NCBI RefSeq assembly: GCF_018919205.1
Contig: NZ_JAHLQN010000001.1
Span: 1,240,001-1,304,000 of the forward strand
DNA from: Dysosmobacter acutus
GTDB lineage: Bacteria; Bacillota; Clostridia; Oscillospirales; Oscillospiraceae
Reading direction: 5' to 3'
DNA length: 64,000 bases
Both the position numbers and the translations under genes were made by a program. Every line of letters begins with the position of its first letter. Within the stretch, counting starts at the first letter, position 1. This document shows, one piece after another, positions 33,935 through 40,413 of the stretch. Under the pieces are notes generated by a model. It searched no databases. It was not told the origin of the DNA and saw nothing but the letters and a program-made list of their open reading frames with translations.

Positions 33935-34508
33935 CGCTCCAGTCCTCCTTCCCCTCCGCCCCGGCCCTCCTGTGGGCCCAGTTGCGCACCGCCGCCCGCC
34001 AATCCTTCATGGGGTTCCCGTTGGAGAGCTTCCAGCCCTGGGCGGCGTAATAGTCCACAAAACGCTCCGCCTCTATGCCGTACTGGGCGCAATAGGCTTT
34101 GGCCTCCTCCGCAGTGGGCGGGGAAAACAGGGGTTTCTTTTTACCCCCTTTAGGGGGTTTTTCTTTGGGGGTTAGAGAGATAGGTACAGGGGGTGTGGGG
34201 GGAGAGGAAAGAGGGAAAGGGGTGTCCCAACTTGTCCCAAGTTGTCCCGGCTTGTCCCAACTTGTCCCGACTTGTCCCCACCTTTGTTCCCGTTTTCTTT
34301 CCCGCTCCCGCTCCCTGCTTTTCGCATCCTTGTCCATCTGTGCCTTCAGAACCAAAAATACTGTCTTCTCGTTCCCACCGCCCTCCGCCGCGCCTCCGCC
34401 GCTGCCGTAAACCAGCAGCGACCTCAGCAACCGGCCTCGTTCGGCCTCTCCAAGAGCCAGGATGGCCTCCACACAGATTATGGGAATCTTGATGTACTCC
34501 ATGGACAC
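33924..34508 (-). CDS. Phage replication initiator-like protein
   Basis: The 194-residue protein starts with a short helical region (LRSLLVYGSGG, LKAQMDKDAKSRE). A charged linker and a Pro-rich stretch follow, then a C-terminal DnaD-like segment AEEAKAYCAQYGIEAERFVD and GNPMKDWRAAVRNWAHR. Six 10-bp DNA repeats lie inside the linker-coding region, as in lambda O, where the origin is within the initiator gene. The helicase follows at once. The initiator role is inferred from gene order and repeats. Confidence 0.7.
   Translation of the reverse strand: MSMEYIKIPIICVEAILALGEAERGRLLRSLLVYGSGGGAAEGGGNEKTVFLVLKAQMDKDAKSRERERERKREQRWGQVGTSWDKPGQLGTSWDTPFPLSSPPTPPVPISLTPKEKPPKGGKKKPLFSPPTAEEAKAYCAQYGIEAERFVDYYAAQGWKLSNGNPMKDWRAAVRNWAHRRAGAEGKEDWSVDG
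34223..34282 (-). repeat. Six 10-bp iterons inside the initiator gene
   Basis: Six successive copies of TGTCCCNRCT (top strand) run with exact 10-bp period, one helical turn each. On the coding strand they read GGGACAAGTY. A G/T-rich tract with TTTAGGGGGTTTTTC lies beside them at about 34150-34175. The arrangement resembles a phage origin. Confidence 0.65.
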
Positions 34509-34511
34509 ACC

Positions 34512-34934
34512 TCAAAAGGGCAGCTCGGATTCGTCCCCATCCAGCACCACAAAGCCCTCCCCAGCGGACTCCATCCGCTCTGTCAGGGCGGCGGCGGGAG
34601 ACGGCGCGGCGGGGCCTGTCCACACGAAATCCGCGGCAAGGTCCGTATAGGATTTTCCGTTATACTCCCGCCGGTCGATCCGGCCGGCGACAAGGAACGC
34701 ATCCCCCTTACGCAGTGAGGCAACGGCAGAGGCGCCCGGGCCGTCCCACGCCTTGACCGTCAAAAATGCCGCCGTCCCATCCTTGCGGCCAAACGCCTTG
34801 ACGGAAACCGTGCCATAGGCCTTGCCGGACTTCGTCGTCCGCCGTTCCCCGTCTGAAACGGCTTTCCCCGCCACCAGGGCGGTCTCCACGGGGGAGCCGT
34901 CCTTTGCGTACTCCGTGATCCCTTTGATATACAT
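34512..34934 (-). CDS. ssb: Single-stranded DNA-binding protein
   Basis: The 140-residue protein has an OB-fold pattern (MYIKGITEYAKDG, SVKAFGRKDGTAAFLTVKAW, GRIDRREYNGKS). It ends in the acidic SSB tip DESELPF, which recruits DNA-repair partners. It lies in the recombination/replication block. GGGAGGGCGGA supports the ATG at 34934. Confidence 0.88.
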   Translation of the reverse strand: MYIKGITEYAKDGSPVETALVAGKAVSDGERRTTKSGKAYGTVSVKAFGRKDGTAAFLTVKAWDGPGASAVASLRKGDAFLVAGRIDRREYNGKSYTDLAADFVWTGPAAPSPAAALTERMESAGEGFVVLDGDESELPF

Positions 34935-34935
34935 C

Positions 34936-35658
34936 TCAATCCGCCCTCCCCTGGTCCATTTCCCGGAGCAGGGCGTCAAACTCCCCGGTTTTGATCGTGC
35001 TGGCGCTTGTGTAGCCGTGGGCGCCCAGCAGCGCTTTGGCCTCCTGCTTGGTGAGGCCATGGCGGCCGGCGGCGGCATAGAAGAATTTCACCTGCTGGGG
35101 CGTGATGGGGGCCTCCGGGTCCTTCTGGTTGAAGTAGGCCCCCGCCTCTTCCCCATCGCTTTCAATGTCCTGCGTAAAGCAGTCGGACATGCACCCAAGG
35201 GACAGCGCCGCAGACACCAGGGCCCGCTTCTGGGCCATTTTCAGGGCGGAGTTGGCCCCGTCATAGGGCGACTGGTTCCCTGTGCGCCCCTCCCGGGTAT
35301 TGCCGCTGCCGTAGGAGCTGGTGATGATATACTCCGTGCCATCCACGATCTTCACCAGGTCGCAGCGGACCAGGAAATAGAAAAACCCGTTCTCCAAATC
35401 CTCGATCCTGGATTCCAGCCGGTAGCGCTGGCACAGGCCGTAGCTGACGGCCACTTTCTCAGCGCCGGATTTGAACAAAGTCGGGTACTTGGTCATGGCC
35501 TCCCCGTTTTTCTTCCGGATCATGCCAAAATCCACGCCCCGGCGCAGCGTGGCCGGGGCACAGCCGTAGACGGAGATCAGATAATCCCCGGTGCGGGGCT
35601 TCTTTTCCACCGACATGGGGGCGGCGTCATAGTGGTACAATGTCAGTTCATTGCTCAT
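34936..35658 (-). CDS. Phage DNA-repair/annealing candidate
   Basis: The 240-residue protein has the pattern LFKSGAEKVAVSYGL then GFFYFLVRCDLVKI then NSALKMAQKRALVSAALSL and CFTQDIES. This pattern is shared by a family of phage proteins near exonuclease and SSB genes, some of which are Rad52/Sak-type annealing proteins. I cannot prove the activity. Its position between a PD-(D/E)XK nuclease and an SSB supports a recombinase role. It overlaps the nuclease gene. Confidence 0.55.
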   Translation of the reverse strand: MSNELTLYHYDAAPMSVEKKPRTGDYLISVYGCAPATLRRGVDFGMIRKKNGEAMTKYPTLFKSGAEKVAVSYGLCQRYRLESRIEDLENGFFYFLVRCDLVKIVDGTEYIITSSYGSGNTREGRTGNQSPYDGANSALKMAQKRALVSAALSLGCMSDCFTQDIESDGEEAGAYFNQKDPEAPITPQQVKFFYAAAGRHGLTKQEAKALLGAHGYTSASTIKTGEFDALLREMDQGRAD

Positions 35659-36236
35659 TTTTTCTTCTTCCTTTCTGTGGCGGCGTGGAGGAACAAGCAG
35701 GCGTCCAGCAGCTGCTCGTCCGGCGCCGCCTCCCGCAGCTCATAGGTCCCATCGGCGCAGAGCCTGAGCCCATAGAGCACCTCCGGCGCAAGCTCCGGCC
35801 TCCACCGGCGCAGCAGCCGGGCATAGCCCGTCAGCTGGGCCCGGAGGGCGGCGCTGTGCAGCTGCCCGGTCTTGATATCCAGGATGCACCGCCGCCCGTC
35901 ATAGAGCGTCCCGCAGCGGTCCGGCGTACCGGCAAGGCCAAGGGCCGCATCCCCAATGGGGGATTCGATCAGGTCCCAGTCCGGGCGGTAATCCTTCAAA
36001 AAGAGCCGGTAGGCGGCAAGGTACCCGGCAAGCTCCGGCCGCTCCTCCGCCTCCTCGCCGTAGTCGATCAGGGCGCAGGCCCCATGGATGGCCGTCCCCC
36101 GCTCGGCGGCAAGCCGGGCCAGCCAGGGCCTGTTTGATTGGTAGTCGCAGCTCAAAAAGCGGCAGACCTCCGTGACGGAGGGGAGGCGCTTCCCGTCCAG
36201 GGTGTAGGTATGGGCGGCTTCGTCAAAGGCCAGCAT
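35655..36236 (-). CDS. PD-(D/E)XK exonuclease-like protein
   Basis: The 193-residue protein has the RecB-type nuclease core: YTLDGKRLPSVTEV, GTAIHGACALIDYG, then GTPDRCGTLYDGRRCILDIK. The D, D-x-K residues bind metal and cut DNA. It should resect phage DNA ends. The ATG at 36236 follows GGGGAGGATG; an upstream start at 36257 is less likely. Confidence 0.8.
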   Translation of the reverse strand: MLAFDEAAHTYTLDGKRLPSVTEVCRFLSCDYQSNRPWLARLAAERGTAIHGACALIDYGEEAEERPELAGYLAAYRLFLKDYRPDWDLIESPIGDAALGLAGTPDRCGTLYDGRRCILDIKTGQLHSAALRAQLTGYARLLRRWRPELAPEVLYGLRLCADGTYELREAAPDEQLLDACLFLHAATERKKKK

Positions 36237-36528
36237 GGCGCATCCTCCCCTCTGCAATGTCTGTGAGGGAATTCCCCTCGATCACGCTGTCTATGTACTG
36301 AAGCTCCTCCTCCCGGAAGGGCGCAAGGGCCTCCCGGAACCGGGTAAGGGCCTTTCCCGCGCAAGCCGGGCACAGCTCGCCGGGCAGTATCTCACTGTCC
36401 GGCATCGCCGAGGCGCAGAGCACGCAGCGGCACTCCGGCTCGTAACCGCCTCCGCCGCAGTAGGGGCATGTCCCCTCGTAGCACTCCTCTTGTTCAAAAG
36501 TGGCTCCGCAATCGCAGATGTAACGCAT
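36223..36528 (-). CDS. Small phage zinc-ribbon protein
   Basis: The 101-residue protein starts YICDCGATFEQEE and has further Cys pairs in TCPYCGG, ECRCVLC and LCPACAG. A helical tail follows. It probably binds two zinc ions. No function is known. Confidence 0.65.
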   Translation of the reverse strand: MRYICDCGATFEQEECYEGTCPYCGGGGYEPECRCVLCASAMPDSEILPGELCPACAGKALTRFREALAPFREEELQYIDSVIEGNSLTDIAEGRMRHAGL

Positions 36529-36597
36529 GGCCTTTCCTCCTCTCTTGCGGCTGCGCTTGCGCGCTCCGCCGCGTTTTCCCGTGGCCGGCCCTCTCCC

Positions 36598-36792
36598 CTA
36601 CTCCCAGTCGTGGGTCTCGCATAGGGCCGTATACAGCTGCTCAGAAGCGCTCAGGCCGGTGAGGCCGGCGTTTGCGTGGATGGTCAGGGCAAGGGAGGCT
36701 AAGATGGCAAAGATCACAAACGCGATCAGCTGTGTCTCCCGGCGGCGCTGCCGCCGCTGCTCCCGGGTAAAACAGTTTCTTTCAAATTTCAT
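36598..36792 (-). CDS. Small phage membrane protein
   Basis: This 64-residue peptide has a very basic start (about ten Arg/Lys) and a single hydrophobic segment IAFVIFAILASLALTI. GGAGAGAGCG supports the ATG at 36792. The function is unknown. Confidence 0.55.
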   Translation of the reverse strand: MKFERNCFTREQRRQRRRETQLIAFVIFAILASLALTIHANAGLTGLSASEQLYTALCETHDWE

Positions 36793-36803
36793 CGCTCTCT
36801 CCA

Positions 36804-37004
36804 TTATTCAGGGTTCTTCTGTTTGAAGTGTTCGCATGTATCGTAGTCTTTCCTCAACTTCAACCTTGGGAAGCAGCAGTGCCCAGAGGCAAATGGCTTC
36901 CCGTCTTGCCGATAGTGCTGATAGTAGTGCTTGCAGTTGACGCACAACGGAAGTTCCGGTGTAAGGGACCAGTAGCAGAGTTCTCTACGCTTGCTGACAT
37001 TCAT
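36804..37004 (-). CDS. Small phage Cys-rich protein
   Basis: The 66-residue protein has spaced cysteines (CVNCKHYY, CCFPR, CEHF) that could bind zinc. It starts at 37004 with GGAGGCAATGCA upstream. It is the first gene after the early leftward promoter, so it may be an early regulator. Confidence 0.65.
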   Translation of the reverse strand: MNVSKRRELCYWSLTPELPLCVNCKHYYQHYRQDGKPFASGHCCFPRLKLRKDYDTCEHFKQKNPE

Positions 37005-37032
37005 TGCATTGCCTCCAAATCCATGATATAGT

Positions 37033-37116
37033 GGAACTAACTGTTCCTGACAGCATATGTATGGGAACAATTCGTTCCTATGCTCTCAGTATATAGGAAC
37101 AATTCGTTCCTGTCAA
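37033..37116 (-). promoter_or_regulatory. Early leftward promoter with three operators
   Basis: On the minus strand TTGACA (top 37111-37116), 17 bases, TATACT (top 37088-37093). GGAACAATTCGTTCC lies exactly between them at 37096-37110 and again at 37064-37078. A variant, GGAACTAACTGTTCC, lies at 37033-37047. Centres are about 31-32 bp apart (three turns). They are the probable binding sites of the repressor encoded at 37135. Confidence 0.85.
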
Positions 37117-37134
37117 GATATCTTGGAGGGTTTT

Positions 37135-37353
37135 ATGGAATTTGCAAAAAGGCTAAAACAATATCGCAATGAAATGGGTTATACGCAGGAAGAAATGGCA
37201 ATGGTTCTTGGCATAACAACAAGGGGATATCGAAATTACGAGCTTGGAACCCGGGAGCCAAATCTTTCATTCTTAGTATCACTCGCTGATAAACTAAATG
37301 TGTCTATGGACAATTTAATCGGTCGCGAATTCCCAAAAGAGGCAAACCAATGA
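37135..37353 (+). CDS. XRE-type repressor (72 aa)
   Basis: It is a single helix-turn-helix domain, with RLKQYRNEMGYTQEEMAMVL then ITTRGYRNYELGTREP. No peptidase domain is present, so it would not respond to RecA. TTGGAGGG precedes the ATG. It is divergent from the early operon with three palindromic operators between. It overlaps the next gene by ATGA. Confidence 0.88.
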   Translation: MEFAKRLKQYRNEMGYTQEEMAMVLGITTRGYRNYELGTREPNLSFLVSLADKLNVSMDNLIGREFPKEANQ

Positions 37354-37565
37354 GCGGCCAGCGGGAATTGGAAGAAGGCATTGAACGCATCCGGATTGAG
37401 GCTTCAGAACAGGAAAGACAGAAGCAGATTGACCGCAAATGCGCTGAAAGCGCTGCAAACAAGAGAGAGCAATATAAGCTCGCCATATTTTCTTCGCTTT
37501 TTGCGGGACTGTTCGGCGGTTTGTTTGGTGCGCTCTTTGCATGGCTTTTCTCGTCTCTTCATTGA
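37350..37565 (+). CDS. Small phage membrane protein with glycine zipper
   Basis: This 71-residue protein has an acidic/basic helical first half and a C-terminal membrane segment, SSLFAGLFGGLFGALFAWLF, with GxxxG-type spacing. It is translated with the repressor (ATGA overlap). It may be a superinfection-exclusion or anti-holin-like protein; that is speculation. Confidence 0.6.
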   Translation: MSGQRELEEGIERIRIEASEQERQKQIDRKCAESAANKREQYKLAIFSSLFAGLFGGLFGALFAWLFSSLH

Positions 37566-37759
37566 CGCCCCGTATCCTCTCTCAATGTTCGTTGATGGAC
37601 TCCAAACAGATCCTCCAGTGTATCCCAGAGTTCAAAGTCTCCATTTCTTTCCCCTGATTCGATAAATCTGTAGTAGCGCTCTGTAACCCCTAACTTGGTT
37701 GCCGCCTGGGCTTGTGTCATACCCTTGGCCTTCCGGGCGGCTTTCAGGTTTTCCCGCAT
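37559..37759 (-). CDS. XRE/Cro-like HTH protein
   Basis: The 66-residue protein has the XRE pattern KAARKAKGMTQAQAATKLGV and TERYYRFIESGER. GGGAGGTGAGCGG precedes it. It probably acts as a Cro-like regulator in the leftward transcript from the second immunity promoter. Confidence 0.8.
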   Translation of the reverse strand: MRENLKAARKAKGMTQAQAATKLGVTERYYRFIESGERNGDFELWDTLEDLFGVHQRTLREDTGRQ

Positions 37760-37965
37760 CCGCTCACCTCCCCCTTGGAAAGGCAGCGGGCCAGGGTTGC
37801 CACGCTGATGTAGCCGGCGGAATTAAAGGGGACAAACCTGGAAACCGTGCGGTAATTCCGTCCCAGGAACTCGCACACGTCCTTCTTGTTCAGCACCTCT
37901 TTGCCGGGAAACCGGGCGATGATGCGCTCTAAGTTGTCCCGGTAAAATTCCGATTCTCTTGGCAT
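37744..37965 (-). CDS. Small HTH/excisionase-like protein
   Basis: The 73-residue protein has the pattern EVLNKKDVCEFLGRNYRTVS, a MerR/excisionase-type helix-turn-helix, and then a wing-like FNSAGYISVA. It may be an excisionase or a regulator. AGAAGGAGTGATCCC precedes it, and it overlaps the Cro-like gene. Confidence 0.7.
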   Translation of the reverse strand: MPRESEFYRDNLERIIARFPGKEVLNKKDVCEFLGRNYRTVSRFVPFNSAGYISVATLARCLSKGEVSGCGKT

Positions 37966-38059
37966 GGGATCACTCCTTCTCTATGAAATTGGCCGTTCTG
38001 CTTGGTTGCGGATTGGCGATCAATGTGATAAAATGGCGGCGAAAGGGAGGTGCTGCTTC

Positions 38060-38539
38060 ATGATTACGGAAACGGTTTTGATTTCTGCCATCACAGCCTG
38101 CGCAGGGCTTGGAGGTGCCGCGATAGGCGCGTATGCATCCATCAGAATTGCAAGGGAGCAGAGCAGGGCTCAGCTTAGCCGGTGCGTTTTGGAGGGTACA
38201 TACAACGCCCGCCGCGCATCTTACCAAAAGGTGTTTGACGCAGAAACGGCTTTCACCGCCAGCAGGACGGCGGAAACCGCAACGTCACTTTTGCGGGCTG
38301 TCAAGGAGGCCTGCGTGGTGGCCTCTCCAAACGCTGCGGCCAGAATGATGCTTCTGACAGAAGCCGCCACCTCGGGAAGCTACTTGGACTTCGACGCCGT
38401 GCGGGCCGACATGCTGATTGTGATGCAGCGTGATCTTGCCACATTCACAGCGCCTAAAATCGAACAATATGGCTGGTCAGATTCCACTTCCAAGCCCGAT
38501 GGCAAGGACAAAGGGGAAAATGCAGGCCAGCCAGAATAA
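38060..38539 (+). CDS. Phage membrane-anchored protein, unknown
   Basis: The 159-residue protein starts with a membrane segment (TVLISAITACAGLGGAAIGA) and continues as a soluble helical domain. GGGAGGTGCTGCTTC supports the ATG at 38060. It lies on the opposite strand to the surrounding early genes, and its 3' end overlaps a 43-aa minus-strand gene by 63 bases. No family is recognised. Confidence 0.5.
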   Translation: MITETVLISAITACAGLGGAAIGAYASIRIAREQSRAQLSRCVLEGTYNARRASYQKVFDAETAFTASRTAETATSLLRAVKEACVVASPNAAARMMLLTEAATSGSYLDFDAVRADMLIVMQRDLATFTAPKIEQYGWSDSTSKPDGKDKGENAGQPE

Positions 38540-38608
38540 CAGCGTCCATTTGACGGCCCACCGGAGAGCGGCTTTAAACAGCTGCTCTTCTTTTTTGTCT
38601 CTGAACAT
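38477..38608 (-). CDS. Tiny phage membrane protein (43 aa)
   Basis: The 43-residue peptide begins MFRDKKEEQLFKAALRW and ends in one membrane segment (LLFWLACIFPFVLAIGLG). AAAGGAGGTACGT precedes the ATG, an excellent ribosome site. It lies in the leftward transcript between two HTH genes. Confidence 0.65.
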   Translation of the reverse strand: MFRDKKEEQLFKAALRWAVKWTLLFWLACIFPFVLAIGLGSGI

Positions 38609-38637
38609 ACGTACCTCCTTTCACGCGCTGGTGAGGG

Positions 38638-38844
38638 TTAGCTGGCAAACTCGTCGCCGTCCGCGGCGAATAAGTACTCAAACTTTTTCCCGAAATACTG
38701 GCAGTAGGCACGGCACTCCTGCGGCGTAAACCTGCCAGACCGGGCTTTGCTTTGGTACGCCGTCCGGCTGACGCCGATGATTTTTGCCATGTCTTCCTCT
38801 GTCAGCTTGTGGATCGCTTTCTGCCCGAGCAAATTAGGGTACAT
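38638..38844 (-). CDS. Cro-like HTH protein
   Basis: This 68-residue protein has the pattern KLTEEDMAKIIGVSRTAYQ, a helix-turn-helix with the SRTAYQSKARSG recognition region. GAAAGGAGAAAAAAC precedes the start at 38844. It is the first gene of the leftward transcript opposite the S24 repressor and so has the position of cro. Confidence 0.82.
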   Translation of the reverse strand: MYPNLLGQKAIHKLTEEDMAKIIGVSRTAYQSKARSGRFTPQECRAYCQYFGKKFEYLFAADGDEFAS

Positions 38845-38898
38845 TGTTTTTTCTCCTTTCTTGCGAAAAACTTTGCATTGCGATAAGATAGAAGAGCC

Positions 38899-39143
38899 CA
38901 AAGCGGCAGGAAATGAGAGCAAGATGCCGGAGTGCCCGGTCCGCCCTTCTTGAAGAGATTGGGAGAGCCTGAAGGAAAGGAGGACAGCAGATGAAGGTAT
39001 TGTTTACAATCGCCGTAGATGGACATACCGTCTACGTGATGGACGATGGTTCTCTGGTCTGTGCAAGCCCCGATGTGCTGGAACTCTTCCAGTAGCAAAG
39101 GGAAGGGCGCTCCCGCGTCTTGCTCTCATTTCCTGCTGCTTTG
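38899..39143. repeat. 39-bp inverted repeat around a tiny ORF
   Basis: The left arm (38899-38937) and the right arm (39105-39143) are complementary at 35 of 39 positions; the first 29 positions differ at only two. The shared core is GCAGGAAATGAGAGCAAGA. 167 bases lie between and hold a 34-codon ORF with its own ribosome site. Leftward RNA from the 39173 promoter would fold into one long hairpin. Confidence 0.88.
38991..39095 (+). CDS. Tiny phage protein (34 aa) inside an inverted repeat
   Basis: The 34-codon frame reads MKVLFTIAVDGHTVYVMDDG and on to DVLELFQ. AAAGGAGGACAGCAG precedes the ATG. A possible rightward promoter TTGCGA-17-TAAGAT lies at 38861-38889. It would be translated from a loop held by the flanking inverted repeat. 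No family is recognised. Confidence 0.55.
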   Translation: MKVLFTIAVDGHTVYVMDDGSLVCASPDVLELFQ

Positions 39144-39172
39144 ATGATCGCGAAACGCAAACCCATGAGCAA

Positions 39173-39270
39173 ATAATAGTCTCATTTTGCGAACTTGTCA
39201 AGATGGTTTTTCTAAAAAGTTTTCAAAGTGCAAACTTTGCATTGACATTTGCAATTTGCAAACTTATAAT
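39173..39270. promoter_or_regulatory. Divergent immunity promoters with operators
   Basis: Leftward: TTGACA (top 39196-39201), 17 bases, TATTAT (top 39173-39178). Rightward: TTGACA (39242-39247), 17 bases, TATAAT (39265-39270). Operators of the TGCAAANTTTGCA type: 39229-39241 (perfect) and 39248-39262, the latter between the -35 and -10. A relative, TTTTGCGAAC, lies in the leftward spacer. AACTTTGCATTG recurs at 38869-38880 before the Cro-like gene. Confidence 0.85.
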
Positions 39271-39290
39271 ATAAGCAAGGAGGCGATTTG

Positions 39291-40073
39291 ATGTCATTCG
39301 GAGAACGGCTGAAAGAATATCGGGAAGCGCGCGGATATACGCAGGAGCAGCTTGCGGAAATCATCGGCGTTGCTAAAACGACAATAACCGGGTATGAGCG
39401 CGGAAATCGTGCGCCGGATGTGAAGAAAATCAAGCGGCTGGCGAAAGCGCTTGGAATTACGGGTGATGAACTGTTAGACACAGGGCTTGGACAAAACGAA
39501 ACCCCGCTCTATTCGAGCGGGGCAATGAAGATTGCAAAGGACTATGACGCTTTGGACGTTTGGGGAAAACAGGCCCTGCGGGAGCTGGCGGATACCGAAC
39601 GCCAACGTATGGAGGCGGAAGCCAGGTTCCTGGACGATACGGAGGAGCCGGTTGCCAAGGCCCCCAAGGTCATCCCCCTGTACCTCTTTCCTGCCGCTGC
39701 GGGCTATGCCGCTCCGGCGTTTGGGACGGACTTTATCCCGTTGGCCCTTGAAAAAAACGACCCGCAGGGGGCCGATTTCGCCGTCAGGATACAGGGCGAC
39801 TCTATGGAGCCGGTTATCACAGACGGTTCCAAGGTCTTCTGCAATCACGACCCCCTCAGTGATGGGGACATCGGCATTTTCTCCGTGGACGGCGGCGAGA
39901 TCGTCTGCAAGCAGTACCACTATGATTCGGCGTTGGGAATGACCTATTTGTTCTCTATCAACCGGGATCGCTCTGACGCCGATGTGGTGATTACCTCCTC
40001 CGGCGGACAAAATCTTGTCTGCCTTGGCCGGGTCATCGTGAAAGGCCGCTATCCTCTGCCCGGCGAGTGGTAA
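39291..40073 (+). CDS. LexA-like phage repressor (XRE plus S24 peptidase)
   Basis: The 260-residue CI-type repressor has an N-terminal XRE domain (ERLKEYREARGYTQEQLAEI, TTITGYERGN). A C-terminal S24 autoprotease domain follows, with probable cleavage at Ala-Gly in FPAAAGYA, Ser in IQGDSMEP and Lys in GEIVCKQY. RecA-stimulated self-cleavage would induce the prophage. GCAAGGAGGCG lies before the ATG at 39291. It has a consensus promoter covered by its own operators. Confidence 0.94.
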   Translation: MSFGERLKEYREARGYTQEQLAEIIGVAKTTITGYERGNRAPDVKKIKRLAKALGITGDELLDTGLGQNETPLYSSGAMKIAKDYDALDVWGKQALRELADTERQRMEAEARFLDDTEEPVAKAPKVIPLYLFPAAAGYAAPAFGTDFIPLALEKNDPQGADFAVRIQGDSMEPVITDGSKVFCNHDPLSDGDIGIFSVDGGEIVCKQYHYDSALGMTYLFSINRDRSDADVVITSSGGQNLVCLGRVIVKGRYPLPGEW

Positions 40074-40214
40074 GGCGCAAGGCGTTGGAGAGCGGCGACG
40101 AAATAACCCTAATTTTAAAGGGGTCGAATTCGACCAGTTTAAAAGTCACGCTGGAGCAGTGGGGCCCGGTGCTGGGCTGGTGGCCGAAATGAGCACAAAT
40201 GACCGACACATACC

Positions 40215-40243
40215 TTGACAAGACCTTGAAAACTGCATATAAT
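40215..40243 (+). promoter_or_regulatory. Promoter of the type III antitoxin RNA
   Basis: TTGACA and TATAAT are both exact consensus, with a 17-base spacer. This is as strong as the tRNA promoter. Confidence 0.92.
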
Positions 40244-40249
40244 GAGGGT

Positions 40250-40402
40250 GCAAGGGAAACCTTGATGATGTGGCCGCAGAGCACGGCCACCGCGGGAAAA
40301 AGAAAGCTCAATTGATGATTTGCTCGTAGAGCGCGAGCAGCATAATCAAAAGAAAGCTCAATCGATGTGAAGCCCTCTGTAGAAATACAGAGGGCTTTTT
40401 TT
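40250..40402 (+). ncRNA. Repeat-containing antitoxin RNA of a type III toxin-antitoxin system
   Basis: The transcript would run from a consensus promoter to a terminator, about 150 nt, with no credible ORF. It holds about 2.5 degenerate repeats of 46-50 nt. AAAAGAAAGCTCAAT occurs at 40297 and 40348 with an exact 50-bp offset. A weaker first copy begins GAAACC at 40256. Each repeat has a hairpin: GTGGCCG / CGGCCAC (40270-40290) and TGCTCG / CGAGCA (40321-40339). A-rich joints AAAAAG match the sites at which ToxN-type enzymes process their antitoxins. A GNRA hairpin CAAGG-GAAA-CCTTG opens the RNA. Confidence 0.82.
40371..40402 (+). terminator. Terminator between antitoxin RNA and toxin gene
   Basis: AGCCCTCTGTA-GAAA-TACAGAGGGCT is followed by seven T, 12 bases before the toxin ATG. 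In type III loci such a terminator sets the antitoxin:toxin ratio by partial read-through. Confidence 0.93.
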
Positions 40403-40413
40403 AAGGAGAAGCT

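Noticed and set aside
32462-34153. Plus-strand frame of 563 codons opposite the helicase and initiator genes
   Set aside because: It is rich in Pro, Arg and His as expected of an antisense GC-rich frame. The minus-strand frames carry clear motifs.
34223-34282. Tandem 10-bp repeats considered as a CRISPR array
   Set aside because: Repeats are adjacent with no spacers, lie within a gene and there are no cas genes.
38899-39143. The inverted repeat considered as an insertion sequence
   Set aside because: No transposase fits between the arms; only a 34-codon ORF. A miniature element remains possible and is listed as a finding.
40250-40402. Structured RNA considered as a riboswitch or tracr-like RNA
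   Set aside because: The tandem repeats, the terminator and the downstream ToxN-like toxin fit a type III antitoxin better. No ligand-binding core or Cas gene is seen.
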